In this document: piece after piece, positions 56,342-64,000 of the stretch | Layout of the letters: each line of letters begins with the position of its first letter | Numbering within the stretch: position 1 is the stretch's first letter | Assembly: GCA_017644325.1 (NCBI GenBank) | Contig: JAEPLS010000001.1 | Location: forward strand, 620,001 to 684,000 | Length of the DNA: 64,000 nt | Reading direction: 5' to 3' | From: Prochlorococcus marinus CUG1438 | GTDB lineage: Bacteria; Cyanobacteriota; Cyanobacteriia; PCC-6307; Cyanobiaceae | The notes under the pieces: model-generated | The model's database searches: none | The model's input: only the letters and a program-made list of their open reading frames with translations | Told to the model about the DNA's origin: nothing | Made by a program: the position numbers and the translations under genes

Positions 56342-57727
56342 TCAAATCATTGAATTAATATTCATTGCTTTATCAAATTCATCTTCGTTTAAATAACCTA
56401 ACTTAAGTGTGGCCTCTTTTAAATTTAATGACTCTTTGAAGGCAAGGTTTGCAATTTCAGCTGCTTTTTCATAACCAACTTTTGGCACTATGGCTGTAAC
56501 TAACATTAGTGAATTTTCTAAATTTAACTTCATTTTCTTTTGATTAGGTTCCATCCCATCAACTAATTTTATTCTGAAGTTTTCTATTGCATTTTTAAGT
56601 AATTTTAAACTTGTAAGAATATTAAATCCAATAAGAGGCTTATATTCATTCATCTGTAAAGTGCCGCTAGAATTTGCTATTGAAACTGCATATTCAAGAC
56701 CCATTATCTGAGTGCAAACCATTGATAAGGCTTCGCATTGAGTCGGATTCACTTTGCCCGGCATGATAGAACTTCCAGGTTCATTTTGAGGGATTATTAA
56801 TTCATATATTCCTGATCTTGGACCAGATGATAAAATTTTTATATCATTTGAAATTTTAAATAATGCGCCTGCTAATATTTTTATCTGACTCATTACTTGA
56901 GCTAGACGATCATGCGATGCCATTATAGAAAAATTATTTTTTGATTTATAGAACATTAGATTAGTATCATCGGAAATTGATTTTATAGACTCTTCACAAA
57001 ATCCTTTTGGACAATTTATCCCTGTACCAACTGCAGTTCCTCCCAGAGGTAAGAAATATAATTCATTAAGACTCATAATAATTGCATTCTCAGCGTCTTT
57101 AAGTTGAGCAGACCATCCTGATATTTCTTGCCCAAAAGTAAGGGGTACTGCATCTTGAAAATGGGTTCTTCCTATCTTTATAAGGTCTTTCCATTCTTCA
57201 CTTTTTTTATCAAGGATCTTCGTGATTTCTCTTATAGTTGGAACCAAATTTTTGATTATTTCATTAACAACAGATATTTGAATGGCAGCAGGAAAAGTAT
57301 CATTAGTTGACTGAGATTTATTTACATCATCATTCGGATGAATTGGTTGATGACTACCAAGCACTGAATTTGTTTTTAATGCTGCAATATTTGAAATTAC
57401 CTCATTAACATTCATATTTGTTTGAGTACCACTACCTGTTTGCCAAACCTTTAAGGGGAACTGTGAATCATGAAGCCCATCAAGAATCTCTGTACATGCC
57501 TCTACAATCAAATCTTTTTTTCTTTTATCTATTAAACCCAAATTGAAATTCGCAATTGAAGCAGCTTTTTTTATAAGGGTGAGTGAATAAATTAACTCAA
57601 TTGGAATTAATTCCTCTCCAATAGAAAAATTTATTATCGATCTTTGTGTTTGAGCACCCCACAAAGCTTCAATGGGAACCTCTATTGTTCCCATACTATC
57701 TTTTTCGATCCTAAAGTTTTTTGTCAT
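56342..57727 (-). CDS. fumC: Fumarate hydratase class II
   Basis: FumC catalyses fumarate to malate in the incomplete TCA cycle and recycles fumarate from purine and arginine synthesis. The 461-residue sequence has GSGTQTNMNVNEV, the TFPAAIQISV and the signature GSSIMPGKVNPTQCE. It lies on the same strand as purB, 49 bp away, so fumarate released by adenylosuccinate lyase has a close gene partner. It converges on the helicase with an eight-base gap. Confidence 0.97.
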   Translation of the reverse strand: MTKNFRIEKDSMGTIEVPIEALWGAQTQRSIINFSIGEELIPIELIYSLTLIKKAASIANFNLGLIDKRKKDLIVEACTEILDGLHDSQFPLKVWQTGSGTQTNMNVNEVISNIAALKTNSVLGSHQPIHPNDDVNKSQSTNDTFPAAIQISVVNEIIKNLVPTIREITKILDKKSEEWKDLIKIGRTHFQDAVPLTFGQEISGWSAQLKDAENAIIMSLNELYFLPLGGTAVGTGINCPKGFCEESIKSISDDTNLMFYKSKNNFSIMASHDRLAQVMSQIKILAGALFKISNDIKILSSGPRSGIYELIIPQNEPGSSIMPGKVNPTQCEALSMVCTQIMGLEYAVSIANSSGTLQMNEYKPLIGFNILTSLKLLKNAIENFRIKLVDGMEPNQKKMKLNLENSLMLVTAIVPKVGYEKAAEIANLAFKESLNLKEATLKLGYLNEDEFDKAMNINSMI

Positions 57728-57776
57728 TATTCCTCTGAAAACACTGGTTTAACTTAGATAAGGTTTTCAGTAAATC

Positions 57777-59072
57777 CTAGATACCTAACTTCTCCCATAT
57801 TACACTTAAATTATTGAGATGAATTGAAGGATTAAAACATTCTTCTAATTCACTTTGATCAATAAAATTCATTATTTCATTATCTCTCTCTATGTTTTGT
57901 TTGAAATTCCCATTCTGAGTATTCCAGGCCTGATGCGCATTTTTTTGTACTAGGCTATAAGCCTTTTCTCTAGACAAGCCCTTCTCTACAAGCAAAAGTA
58001 AAACTTTCTGACTAAAGATTACACCACCATATATATTTAAATTTTTAAGCATATTTTTTGGATAAACTTCCAAATTGCTAACTATATCTTTCATCTCCCT
58101 GAGCATAAAATGCAAACAGATTGATACATCAGGCAACATGATTCGTTCATTTGAACTATGGCTTATATCTCTTTCGTGCCAAAGTGGAACATTTTCCAGT
58201 GCTGTTAAGACGTAACTCCTCAAAATTCTTGCTAAACCGCTTACTCTTTCACTTCGAATAGGATTTCTTTTATGAGGCATGGCAGAACTTCCTTTTTGCC
58301 CTTTTGTAAAGCCCTCCTCAACTTCTAAAACATCAGTTCTTTGTAAATTCCTTATTTCAGTAGCGAATCGATCTAGAGAAGCTCCAACTAGTGCAATAGT
58401 TTGCACATATTCTGCATGTCTGTCTCTTGATATAACCTGCGTACTTGCTGTATCTGGTTTTAAGCCGAGTAAATCACAAGTGATTTGTTCTACTTTGGGA
58501 TTCGTATTAGCGTAAGTTCCCATTGCACCACTTATTTGTCCAATAGCTACAGATTCTTTAAGTGCTAACAATCTTTTTTTGTTCCTTATAATTTCTGCTA
58601 ACCATCCAGCAAGTTTAAAACCGAAGGAAATTGGCTCACCATGAATTGCATGAGATCTGCCAATCATTAATGTATTTTTATGCTTCCTTGCTAATAATCT
58701 GACTTCATTTTCTAGGCTCTCAATTTCCCCTAATAATAATTCGCAAGAATCTTTTAACTGAAGAGATAAGCCAGTATCAAGAACATCACTACTGGTCATA
58801 CCAACATGTATGTATCTTCCAGAATCTCCTACAAATTCATTAACGTTTGTAAGAAATGCTATTACATCATGTTTAACTTCTTTCTCAATTTCTGTAATTC
58901 TAGATTCTTCAAATTTTGCATTTGAACGTATCTCTTTCATAGCACTCTCAGGAATTTTCCCAAGGGAAAAATTTGCTTCACATGCAGCTATTTCAACCTT
59001 AAGCCAACTCTGGAATTTTGCGCTTTCAGTCCAGATTTTCCCCATTTCGGGTAATGTGTAACGCTCGATCAC
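57777..59072 (-). CDS. purB: Adenylosuccinate lyase
   Basis: PurB performs two beta-eliminations in purine synthesis, each releasing fumarate. The 431 residues carry IERYTLPEMGKIW, the VGMTSSDVLDTG segment, the signature GSSAMPHKRNPIRSE and the SHSSNERIMLPD region. Length and motifs are standard. It is followed by fumC on the same strand. Confidence 0.97.
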   Translation of the reverse strand: MIERYTLPEMGKIWTESAKFQSWLKVEIAACEANFSLGKIPESAMKEIRSNAKFEESRITEIEKEVKHDVIAFLTNVNEFVGDSGRYIHVGMTSSDVLDTGLSLQLKDSCELLLGEIESLENEVRLLARKHKNTLMIGRSHAIHGEPISFGFKLAGWLAEIIRNKKRLLALKESVAIGQISGAMGTYANTNPKVEQITCDLLGLKPDTASTQVISRDRHAEYVQTIALVGASLDRFATEIRNLQRTDVLEVEEGFTKGQKGSSAMPHKRNPIRSERVSGLARILRSYVLTALENVPLWHERDISHSSNERIMLPDVSICLHFMLREMKDIVSNLEVYPKNMLKNLNIYGGVIFSQKVLLLLVEKGLSREKAYSLVQKNAHQAWNTQNGNFKQNIERDNEIMNFIDQSELEECFNPSIHLNNLSVIWEKLGI

Positions 59073-59354
59073 AATTTTTATTAATTATCAATTTAAACTT
59101 TATAACCAAAATCACATTATTGCCTTATACCCTAAAGATGTACTTGCCATTGAACATATTTGCCTGATTATTATTTTCTTATGTAACATTTTTATGGCTA
59201 AAAAAGAAAGCTTTAATACAAAAATGTTTGCATTTATTCCTTTCATTAAAAATGGGTAATTTTTTAGTTCTAATTTAAAATTGGAATGTATTAAGGAATT
59301 TGGATCTTAATCTTGTAGGAGTTCATTATTAAGTCTTTTTTTATTGATTTATAG
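59073..59354. other. purB/tlyA divergent spacer
   Basis: This 282-bp AT-rich spacer holds no convincing gene. A 21-codon ORF (59194-59259) is the only notable frame. No tRNA, hairpin or strong promoter element is evident to me. Confidence 0.5.
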
Positions 59355-60167
59355 ATGATTAAAAAAATTAGATTAGACCTTTATCTTCTAAATAAAGGCT
59401 TATGTGAAACACGTCAAAAAGCCCAAGCTTTAATTCTTGCCGGCAAGGTTAGAGATGTCAATGGAAAAGTATTTGATAAACCCGGTCAGCAAATATTAAT
59501 TGAATCTGAATTTTTTATAGATTCCGAACCTATTTTCGTATCAAGGGGCGGCGAAAAATTATTGGAGGCATTTAAAAAACTTGAAATTAAAGTAAAAGAT
59601 AAAATATGTATTGACGCAGGAATCTCAACTGGAGGATTTACTGATTGCTTATTACAACAAGGAGCAAAGTTAGTTTATGGGATAGATGTTGGTTATGGAC
59701 AGACTGCATGGAAGATTAGAAATAACCCAAAAGTCATACTTTTTGAAAGAACAAATATTCGAAATTTGAAACTAAATGATCTTTTATCTAGAAATGGTGA
59801 ATTACCAAATTTTGTGGTCGCGGATTTGTCTTTTATTTCATTAAGGTTAGTTTTCGAATCTATTAGTAATTTACTAGTAGGTGATTATATAGAGGGTATA
59901 TTTTTAATTAAACCTCAATTTGAGGTCGGTAAAGATAAAGTCAGTAAAGGTGGCGTGGTGCGTAATCCTAAATTCCACACCGAGGCGATAGAGTCTGTTA
60001 TTTGTACTGCCAAAAATTTTCAATGGAATATAAAGGATTTAATAGCTTCTCCCTTAGTAGGACCTGCAGGTAATCATGAATATCTTGCATGGATGTGTCT
60101 AAATGGGGAATCAAATCCAATTATTGATGGTAAATATATACAAAATTTAGTAAGTGAAACTCTTTAA
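59355..60167 (+). CDS. tlyA: TlyA-family rRNA 2'-O-methyltransferase / hemolysin-like
   Basis: The 270-residue protein has an N-terminal S4 RNA-binding domain (about 4-65: RLDLYLLNKGLCETRQKAQALILAGKV) and an FtsJ/RrmJ-type methyltransferase domain (about 80-260) with ICIDAGISTGGFTDCLLQQGA, VVADLSFISL and the IKPQFEVGK motif. TlyA methylates 16S and 23S rRNA in actinobacteria; "hemolysin" names in databases are doubtful. It ends immediately before the convergent glnB stop with no gap. Confidence 0.93.
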   Translation: MIKKIRLDLYLLNKGLCETRQKAQALILAGKVRDVNGKVFDKPGQQILIESEFFIDSEPIFVSRGGEKLLEAFKKLEIKVKDKICIDAGISTGGFTDCLLQQGAKLVYGIDVGYGQTAWKIRNNPKVILFERTNIRNLKLNDLLSRNGELPNFVVADLSFISLRLVFESISNLLVGDYIEGIFLIKPQFEVGKDKVSKGGVVRNPKFHTEAIESVICTAKNFQWNIKDLIASPLVGPAGNHEYLAWMCLNGESNPIIDGKYIQNLVSETL

Positions 60168-60530
<363 letters not shown>

Positions 60531-60776
60531 TTAATTGTTTTTTGGGAAAACATCCAACATTGAAATATCAGAAAAACATTTAATATTGAGGCCTGCATCC
60601 GTCGCGTCTTCAATTAATAATTCGGAATTTTCCTTAGAAATAATTACTGAACTATTTGATAATGCTTCCCACTGATGATTTTCAAAGTGTGTCTGAAGCC
60701 ATAACATTCCAATTGCACTTTTTGGTTGAAGGGATTTATTTAAGTTGTTATCGATAGTTATCAAACAAATGTCCAT
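60531..60776 (-). CDS. Conserved-context hypothetical protein upstream of glnB
   Basis: The 81-residue acidic protein (MDICLITIDNNLNKSLQPKSAIGMLWLQTHFE) has no recognised domain, signal peptide or membrane segment. Its middle, LSNSSVIISKENSELLIEDATDAGLNI, suggests an alpha/beta fold. The ORF is in frame, ends 24 bp before glnB and has an NtcA-like motif upstream, so the pair is likely nitrogen-regulated. Function is unknown. Confidence 0.75.
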   Translation of the reverse strand: MDICLITIDNNLNKSLQPKSAIGMLWLQTHFENHQWEALSNSSVIISKENSELLIEDATDAGLNIKCFSDISMLDVFPKNN

Positions 60777-60827
60777 TAATTTTCCTTTGAACTAAACACA
60801 TATAAACCTTTAGAATGACATTATGAA

Positions 60828-60843
60828 TGTTACTGTTGATACA
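60828..60843 (-). promoter_or_regulatory. NtcA-like operator upstream of the 81-aa gene and glnB
   Basis: On the minus strand the 16-base motif TGTATCAACAGTAACA fits TGT-N10-ACA and GTA-N8-AAC, one base off the NtcA consensus GTA-N8-TAC. A -10-like TTATAT follows after 22 bases, the spacing expected of a class II NtcA-activated promoter. NtcA is the global nitrogen activator of cyanobacteria. The match is close but not perfect, and binding is untested. Confidence 0.55.
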
Positions 60844-60954
60844 TTAATAGGATTTTATTGTCTTTGACTTAGTCAATTGTAATACTTAGGCTTGTTTAGA
60901 TTTTTGCGAATTTTTATCATTTTATATACGTTTAGTAAATAAGTTCTACTAAAA

Positions 60955-61365
60955 ATGAATACAGCTAGATTAGATGATTCAACTCAAAGACCACTATATG
61001 GAGAGAGAATTATTGAAGAATCAAAAATAATTTGTTTCGAGAATCCAAATAAGAAAAGAATTTATGAAATTTCTATCCAATTGCCTGAATTCACATGTAA
61101 ATGCCCCTTTTCTGGTTATCCAGATTTTGCAAAGCTAAATATTATATATCAACCTAATTTGAGAGTCTATGAATTGAAGTCTTTAAAGCTCTATATCAAT
61201 AATTTTAGAGATATGAAAATATCACATGAGGAAGTTGTGAATAGGATTATGGATGATTTGGTGCATGCAGGCTTACCCCATTGGATACATTTAAATGCTG
61301 CATTCAACCCCAGAGGGAATGTTTCTATGCAGTTAGATATTTTTAATGGAGAGAAAAAAAATTAA
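60955..61365 (+). CDS. queF: NADPH-dependent 7-cyano-7-deazaguanine reductase
   Basis: QueF reduces preQ0 to preQ1 in queuosine synthesis. The 136-residue (unimodular, YkvM-type) protein has the reactive-cysteine segment [14 protein letters not shown], with Cys50 as the likely thioimide nucleophile, Asp57 as its partner, and the QueF motif [13 protein letters not shown], which binds NADPH. The length matches the short class of bacterial and plant-type enzymes. Its last four bases overlap the convergent ccs1 gene. Confidence 0.95.
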   Translation: MNTARLDDSTQRPLYGERIIEESKIICFENPNKKRIYEISIQLPEFTCKCPFSGYPDFAKLNIIYQPNLRVYELKSLKLYINNFRDMKISHEEVVNRIMDDLVHAGLPHWIHLNAAFNPRGNVSMQLDIFNGEKKN

Positions 61366-62648
61366 AAATTTTTAATTTCTTCTGATAATTTTAAAAATTC
61401 TTTTTTAAAACCAACCAAATTTTTATTGCTTAAACCTCCAATGGATAATTTTTTTGATTCTTGATTTACGAGAATCCATAATTGCTTTGTTGGTATAAGA
61501 CTTATTATTGTTCCAAAAATTATTAAAATGAAAGAGAAGTAAATAAACGGTATAGAGGGATCATTTTTAATTATTAATCCACTACTGGGTATTATTTTTT
61601 TCAAAGATAATTTTGAAGAGTTAATTTCTTGGGGGTCTCCATTGGTATAGAGAATGTTTTCGGAGAAATTTTCTACATCAGTAATCTTGAGTGGACCATT
61701 TTCGTTATTTATGGTTAAAAGGAAATTTTTTTTTGTCTCTGAACCTAATTCAACTAAAACCCCCCAAGTTTGATTAGCGATCTCTGGAATCTCCTTTAAT
61801 TTTAATTGATAAAGGATATCATCTATTTCTAAAACTATATTTGATATTGCCCAATCAGCTTGATATATAGTTAATCCTTTAAACCTTATTGGGTGATTAA
61901 CTTTGGCAGTTTTTAATGTATTTGATTTTAAATCTTTTGAAGAAAAATCTAATTTTGAAATGAACTGTTTTGGTATTCCATCACTTTCTCTTTCTATAGA
62001 AAAATCGACTAATCTTACTTGAGCTTTTGAGTTTGTGACCTCATTTATAAGATCTAGACTTTCTCCAGTCAGCAAATATTGTTCTTTTGATTGACTTGTA
62101 AAGCTCCCATATGCTGAACCTATAAGTAAGGTTATTAATCCAATATGTACAACTAAAGGACCGACTTTTCCAATTAAACCCCTTCTTGCGGAAATATGAC
62201 TTCTAAATTTGAACGTTTTCCATCCTCTTTTCTCAAGTAACAAATTAACTTTTGATATAAGGTCTTTATCTTTATTAATTGTGTGACTTGAGGTTAATTG
62301 CAGTTTTTTAAATTTTTTTTCGTTCTTATATTCAATCCATTTTAATGAAGCGTTTAAGGAGGGAATTTGCCTTCTTAAACTACAAGCTGCGAGAGAAATG
62401 CAAAGAAGAATTAATGTAAATAAAAACCAAAAGCTTGTGTATATATGATCTAATTGAAGTTTTAAAACTTTTTCTCCATTTAAAAATCCTAAAATTGGAG
62501 CATCATCAAATATATCAATATAGAATTTTTTACTATTACCTTGAGGTATGAATGTTCCAATGCCACTTGAAACGGCTATGAAAATTATGAGTGATATAGC
62601 GAATCTTAAACTTGATATTTTTAAAATTAAATTCCTAAAAATAATCAT
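61362..62648 (-). CDS. ccs1: Cytochrome c biogenesis protein Ccs1 (ResB)
   Basis: Ccs1/ResB is part of System II heme attachment, with CcsA, for cytochromes f and c6. The 428-residue protein has three N-terminal membrane segments (about 7-33, 70-92 and 157-178) with [14 protein letters not shown] and a large lumenal region with a further C-terminal segment near 368-390. The segments [33 protein letters not shown] and [19 protein letters not shown] are diagnostic. It directly follows ccdA with no intervening base. Confidence 0.94.
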   Translation of the reverse strand: MIIFRNLILKISSLRFAISLIIFIAVSSGIGTFIPQGNSKKFYIDIFDDAPILGFLNGEKVLKLQLDHIYTSFWFLFTLILLCISLAACSLRRQIPSLNASLKWIEYKNEKKFKKLQLTSSHTINKDKDLISKVNLLLEKRGWKTFKFRSHISARRGLIGKVGPLVVHIGLITLLIGSAYGSFTSQSKEQYLLTGESLDLINEVTNSKAQVRLVDFSIERESDGIPKQFISKLDFSSKDLKSNTLKTAKVNHPIRFKGLTIYQADWAISNIVLEIDDILYQLKLKEIPEIANQTWGVLVELGSETKKNFLLTINNENGPLKITDVENFSENILYTNGDPQEINSSKLSLKKIIPSSGLIIKNDPSIPFIYFSFILIIFGTIISLIPTKQLWILVNQESKKLSIGGLSNKNLVGFKKEFLKLSEEIKNF

Positions 62649-63311
62649 TTAAATCCAATTTGAAAATAAATTTAATAACCCCAGGGAAATTAAAAAAATC
62701 CCACTTAATGTAGGAATGAGTTGACTAAATTTTCTAAGCTCCAAAAATTTTTTTAAGTTTTCTGCAGTAGCTCCTGCAACAATTAATGGAATTACTTGAC
62801 CTATTCCAAAGAAAAATAAAAAAATAATAGAGATTGCGGGGTTTTTAGCTTGTGATACCCAAGCCAGAAGAGTTGCCAAAACTGGAGTAATGCAAGGTGA
62901 AGAGGCTAGTCCAAAAGTAGTTCCTATTGCAAAAGGTCCCAGAAATGATGGTATTTTATCTTCAATTATTCTTAAATCAGGTCCATTTGGGAACTGAAAC
63001 TTAAGAATTCCTAGTAAATTTAAACCCATTATTATTGCTATCAAGGCAACAAACGAGGAGTAATAAGATGGAATTTGTCCGTATATTTTACCTAATAATC
63101 CACTGACAGCACCAAGTGTAACTAGTGAAAAAACGATACCTCCTGAAAAACTAATGAGTTTAAATTTATTGTTCTCGGTTCCTCCTATATAAGCAATTGT
63201 GACTGGAAGTAATGACAATGAACATGGTCCAAGACTGGTTAAAAGTCCTGCGCTAAAAACCAAAAATATAGTAAATGGACCTGGATTAATAAGACCATTT
63301 TGCATAATCAA
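62649..63311 (-). CDS. ccdA: Thiol-disulfide carrier CcdA
   Basis: CcdA passes reducing equivalents across the membrane to keep apocytochrome c cysteines reduced. The 220-residue protein has six membrane helices, and the two redox cysteines are in LGPCSLSLLPV and SSPCITPVLATL, at the expected helices 1 and 4. The N-terminus PGPFTIFLVFSAGLLTS places the first helix early. It directly abuts ccs1, forming the System II pair, and the upstream gene is ftsW. Confidence 0.95.
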   Translation of the reverse strand: MIMQNGLINPGPFTIFLVFSAGLLTSLGPCSLSLLPVTIAYIGGTENNKFKLISFSGGIVFSLVTLGAVSGLLGKIYGQIPSYYSSFVALIAIIMGLNLLGILKFQFPNGPDLRIIEDKIPSFLGPFAIGTTFGLASSPCITPVLATLLAWVSQAKNPAISIIFLFFFGIGQVIPLIVAGATAENLKKFLELRKFSQLIPTLSGIFLISLGLLNLFSNWI

Positions 63312-63386
63312 ATTACCTCTTTGAGATAATTCTGAAATAACTAAATTTAATGATTCGATAGCTTGATTTAATTTTTTAAATTCTAA

Positions 63387-64000
63387 CTAATTAAGAGTCT
63401 TTCGTGTACTAATCATCCCTATGAATCCCGTAGACTCAAGTGAACATCTTAGCAACATACCTGCAATAAAAAAGGAAGCGATCAATGAATTTCCACCATA
63501 ACTAATAAAAGGTAATGGTAAGCCTGTGGTAGGCATTGAACCTGTTGCTACAGCAATATGCATTATTGATTGGCCTATTAACAATACACCACATCCGATA
63601 GCAACTAATTTTGTATAGTTATTTCTGCATTTAAGAGCAATTCTTAAGGTGATATAAGAGAAAACCACTAAAAATCCTAAATACAAAGTACATCCTAATA
63701 AGCCAAATTCCTCTGCAAAAATAGCGAAAATAAAATCTGTATACATGAATGGAAGGTATTGTAATTTCTGTATAGAGAGCCCAAATCCTTGTCCGAATAA
63801 ACCACCTGAACCTATAGCTAATAAACTCTGAACTAATTGAAAACCATTGCCTTGCTGATCTTTCCAGGGATCAATAAAGGAGGTAACTCTTAGTTTTTGA
63901 TATTCGTTTGTTAATATACTCATACACCCAGTCATGAAGCCCAATGAGGCAAATGTAAATAGAGAACTAAGTCTTACGCCCCCACATAAACCCATTATCC
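63387..64000 (-). CDS. ftsW: Cell division protein FtsW (5' end outside window)
   Basis: The C-terminal part of a SEDS-family glycan polymerase, which works with its partner PBP in septal peptidoglycan synthesis. Visible family segments are IDPWKDQQGNGFQLVQSLLAIGSGGLFGQGFGLS, YTDFIFAIFAEEFGL and TTGLPLPFISYGGNSLIASF. I chose FtsW over RodA because of these motifs, with moderate certainty. The frame remains open through the window edge, so the N-terminus lies beyond 64000; the Met at 63995 is internal. Several membrane helices are visible. Confidence 0.9.
   Translation of the reverse strand, partial: IMGLCGGVRLSSLFTFASLGFMTGCMSILTNEYQKLRVTSFIDPWKDQQGNGFQLVQSLLAIGSGGLFGQGFGLSIQKLQYLPFMYTDFIFAIFAEEFGLLGCTLYLGFLVVFSYITLRIALKCRNNYTKLVAIGCGVLLIGQSIMHIAVATGSMPTTGLPLPFISYGGNSLIASFFIAGMLLRCSLESTGFIGMISTRKTLN

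Noticed and set aside
59194-59259. A 21-codon ORF starting ATG (MAKKESFNTKMFAFIPF) in the purB/tlyA spacer
   Set aside because: Very short, no recognisable motif or clear ribosome-binding site; such frames are frequent by chance in AT-rich spacers.

Overview
The window looks like chromosome of a high-light-adapted Prochlorococcus, a marine picocyanobacterium. Visible support: very AT-rich DNA with very short spacers; RNA polymerase beta' split into rpoC1 and rpoC2; a single-chain glutamate synthase of the ferredoxin-dependent cyanobacterial kind; a high-light-inducible protein (Hlip) gene; Ycf35; LL-diaminopimelate aminotransferase; System II cytochrome c maturation (CcdA and Ccs1); a BioK-type biotin gene; and a cyanobacterial IF-2 with a long basic, repeat-bearing N-terminus. 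I assign genus and ecotype by recognition, not by a database search.

Layout. 0.2-6 kb: lipA, then a YCII-like gene abutting gltB on the minus strand. 6.2-10.9 kb: the str operon rpsL-rpsG-fusA-tufA-rpsJ, with a strong hairpin between tufA and rpsJ. 11-18.2 kb: LON-domain protein, MPBQ/MSBQ methyltransferase, pheA, DUF1997, rnhB, RNase E, dapL and clpS. 18.2-22.8 kb: minus-strand radical-SAM/B12 protein, GT2 and ArnT-like GT39 glycosyltransferases, and tRNA-Thr(CGU). 22.8-28.6 kb: DUF3493, then the minus-strand operon rimP-nusA-ylxR-infB. 28.8-33.2 kb: HtrA protease, rpiA, hisD, rpsT, tatD. 33.4-42.8 kb: rpoB-rpoC1-rpoC2. 42.8-48.9 kb: a 50-aa Hlip, rlmN, a 41-aa membrane peptide, a HEAT-DUF2997-Ycf35-ferredoxin-aldo/keto reductase cluster, rsmG, a J-domain protein and DUF3143. 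48.9-53.5 kb: the overlapping biotin operon bioF-bioK-bioC-bioD-bioA. 53.6-60.2 kb: Ski2-like helicase, fumC, purB, tlyA. 60.2-64 kb: glnB with an unknown partner gene and an NtcA-like site, queF, ccs1, ccdA, and an ftsW cut off by the window end.

The content is mainly core housekeeping: translation, transcription, nitrogen assimilation, cofactor synthesis and photosynthetic biogenesis. I found no insertion sequence, prophage, CRISPR array, rRNA operon or obvious genomic island. No gene-free stretch exceeds 300 bases. The longest, 59073-59354 and 16363-16633, hold no convincing gene. Neighbouring convergent genes repeatedly end within 0-15 bases of each other or overlap. Many starts are TTG or GTG.

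The points most worth a second look are the PII protein with Phe in place of Tyr51 and its upstream unknown gene with an NtcA-like operator, the hairpin before rpsJ, the uncharacterised Ycf35/ferredoxin/aldo-keto reductase cluster, two unannotated-size small membrane proteins, the B12 radical-SAM enzyme, and the in-frame 105-bp duplication in infB. I see no clear new defence or mobile system.
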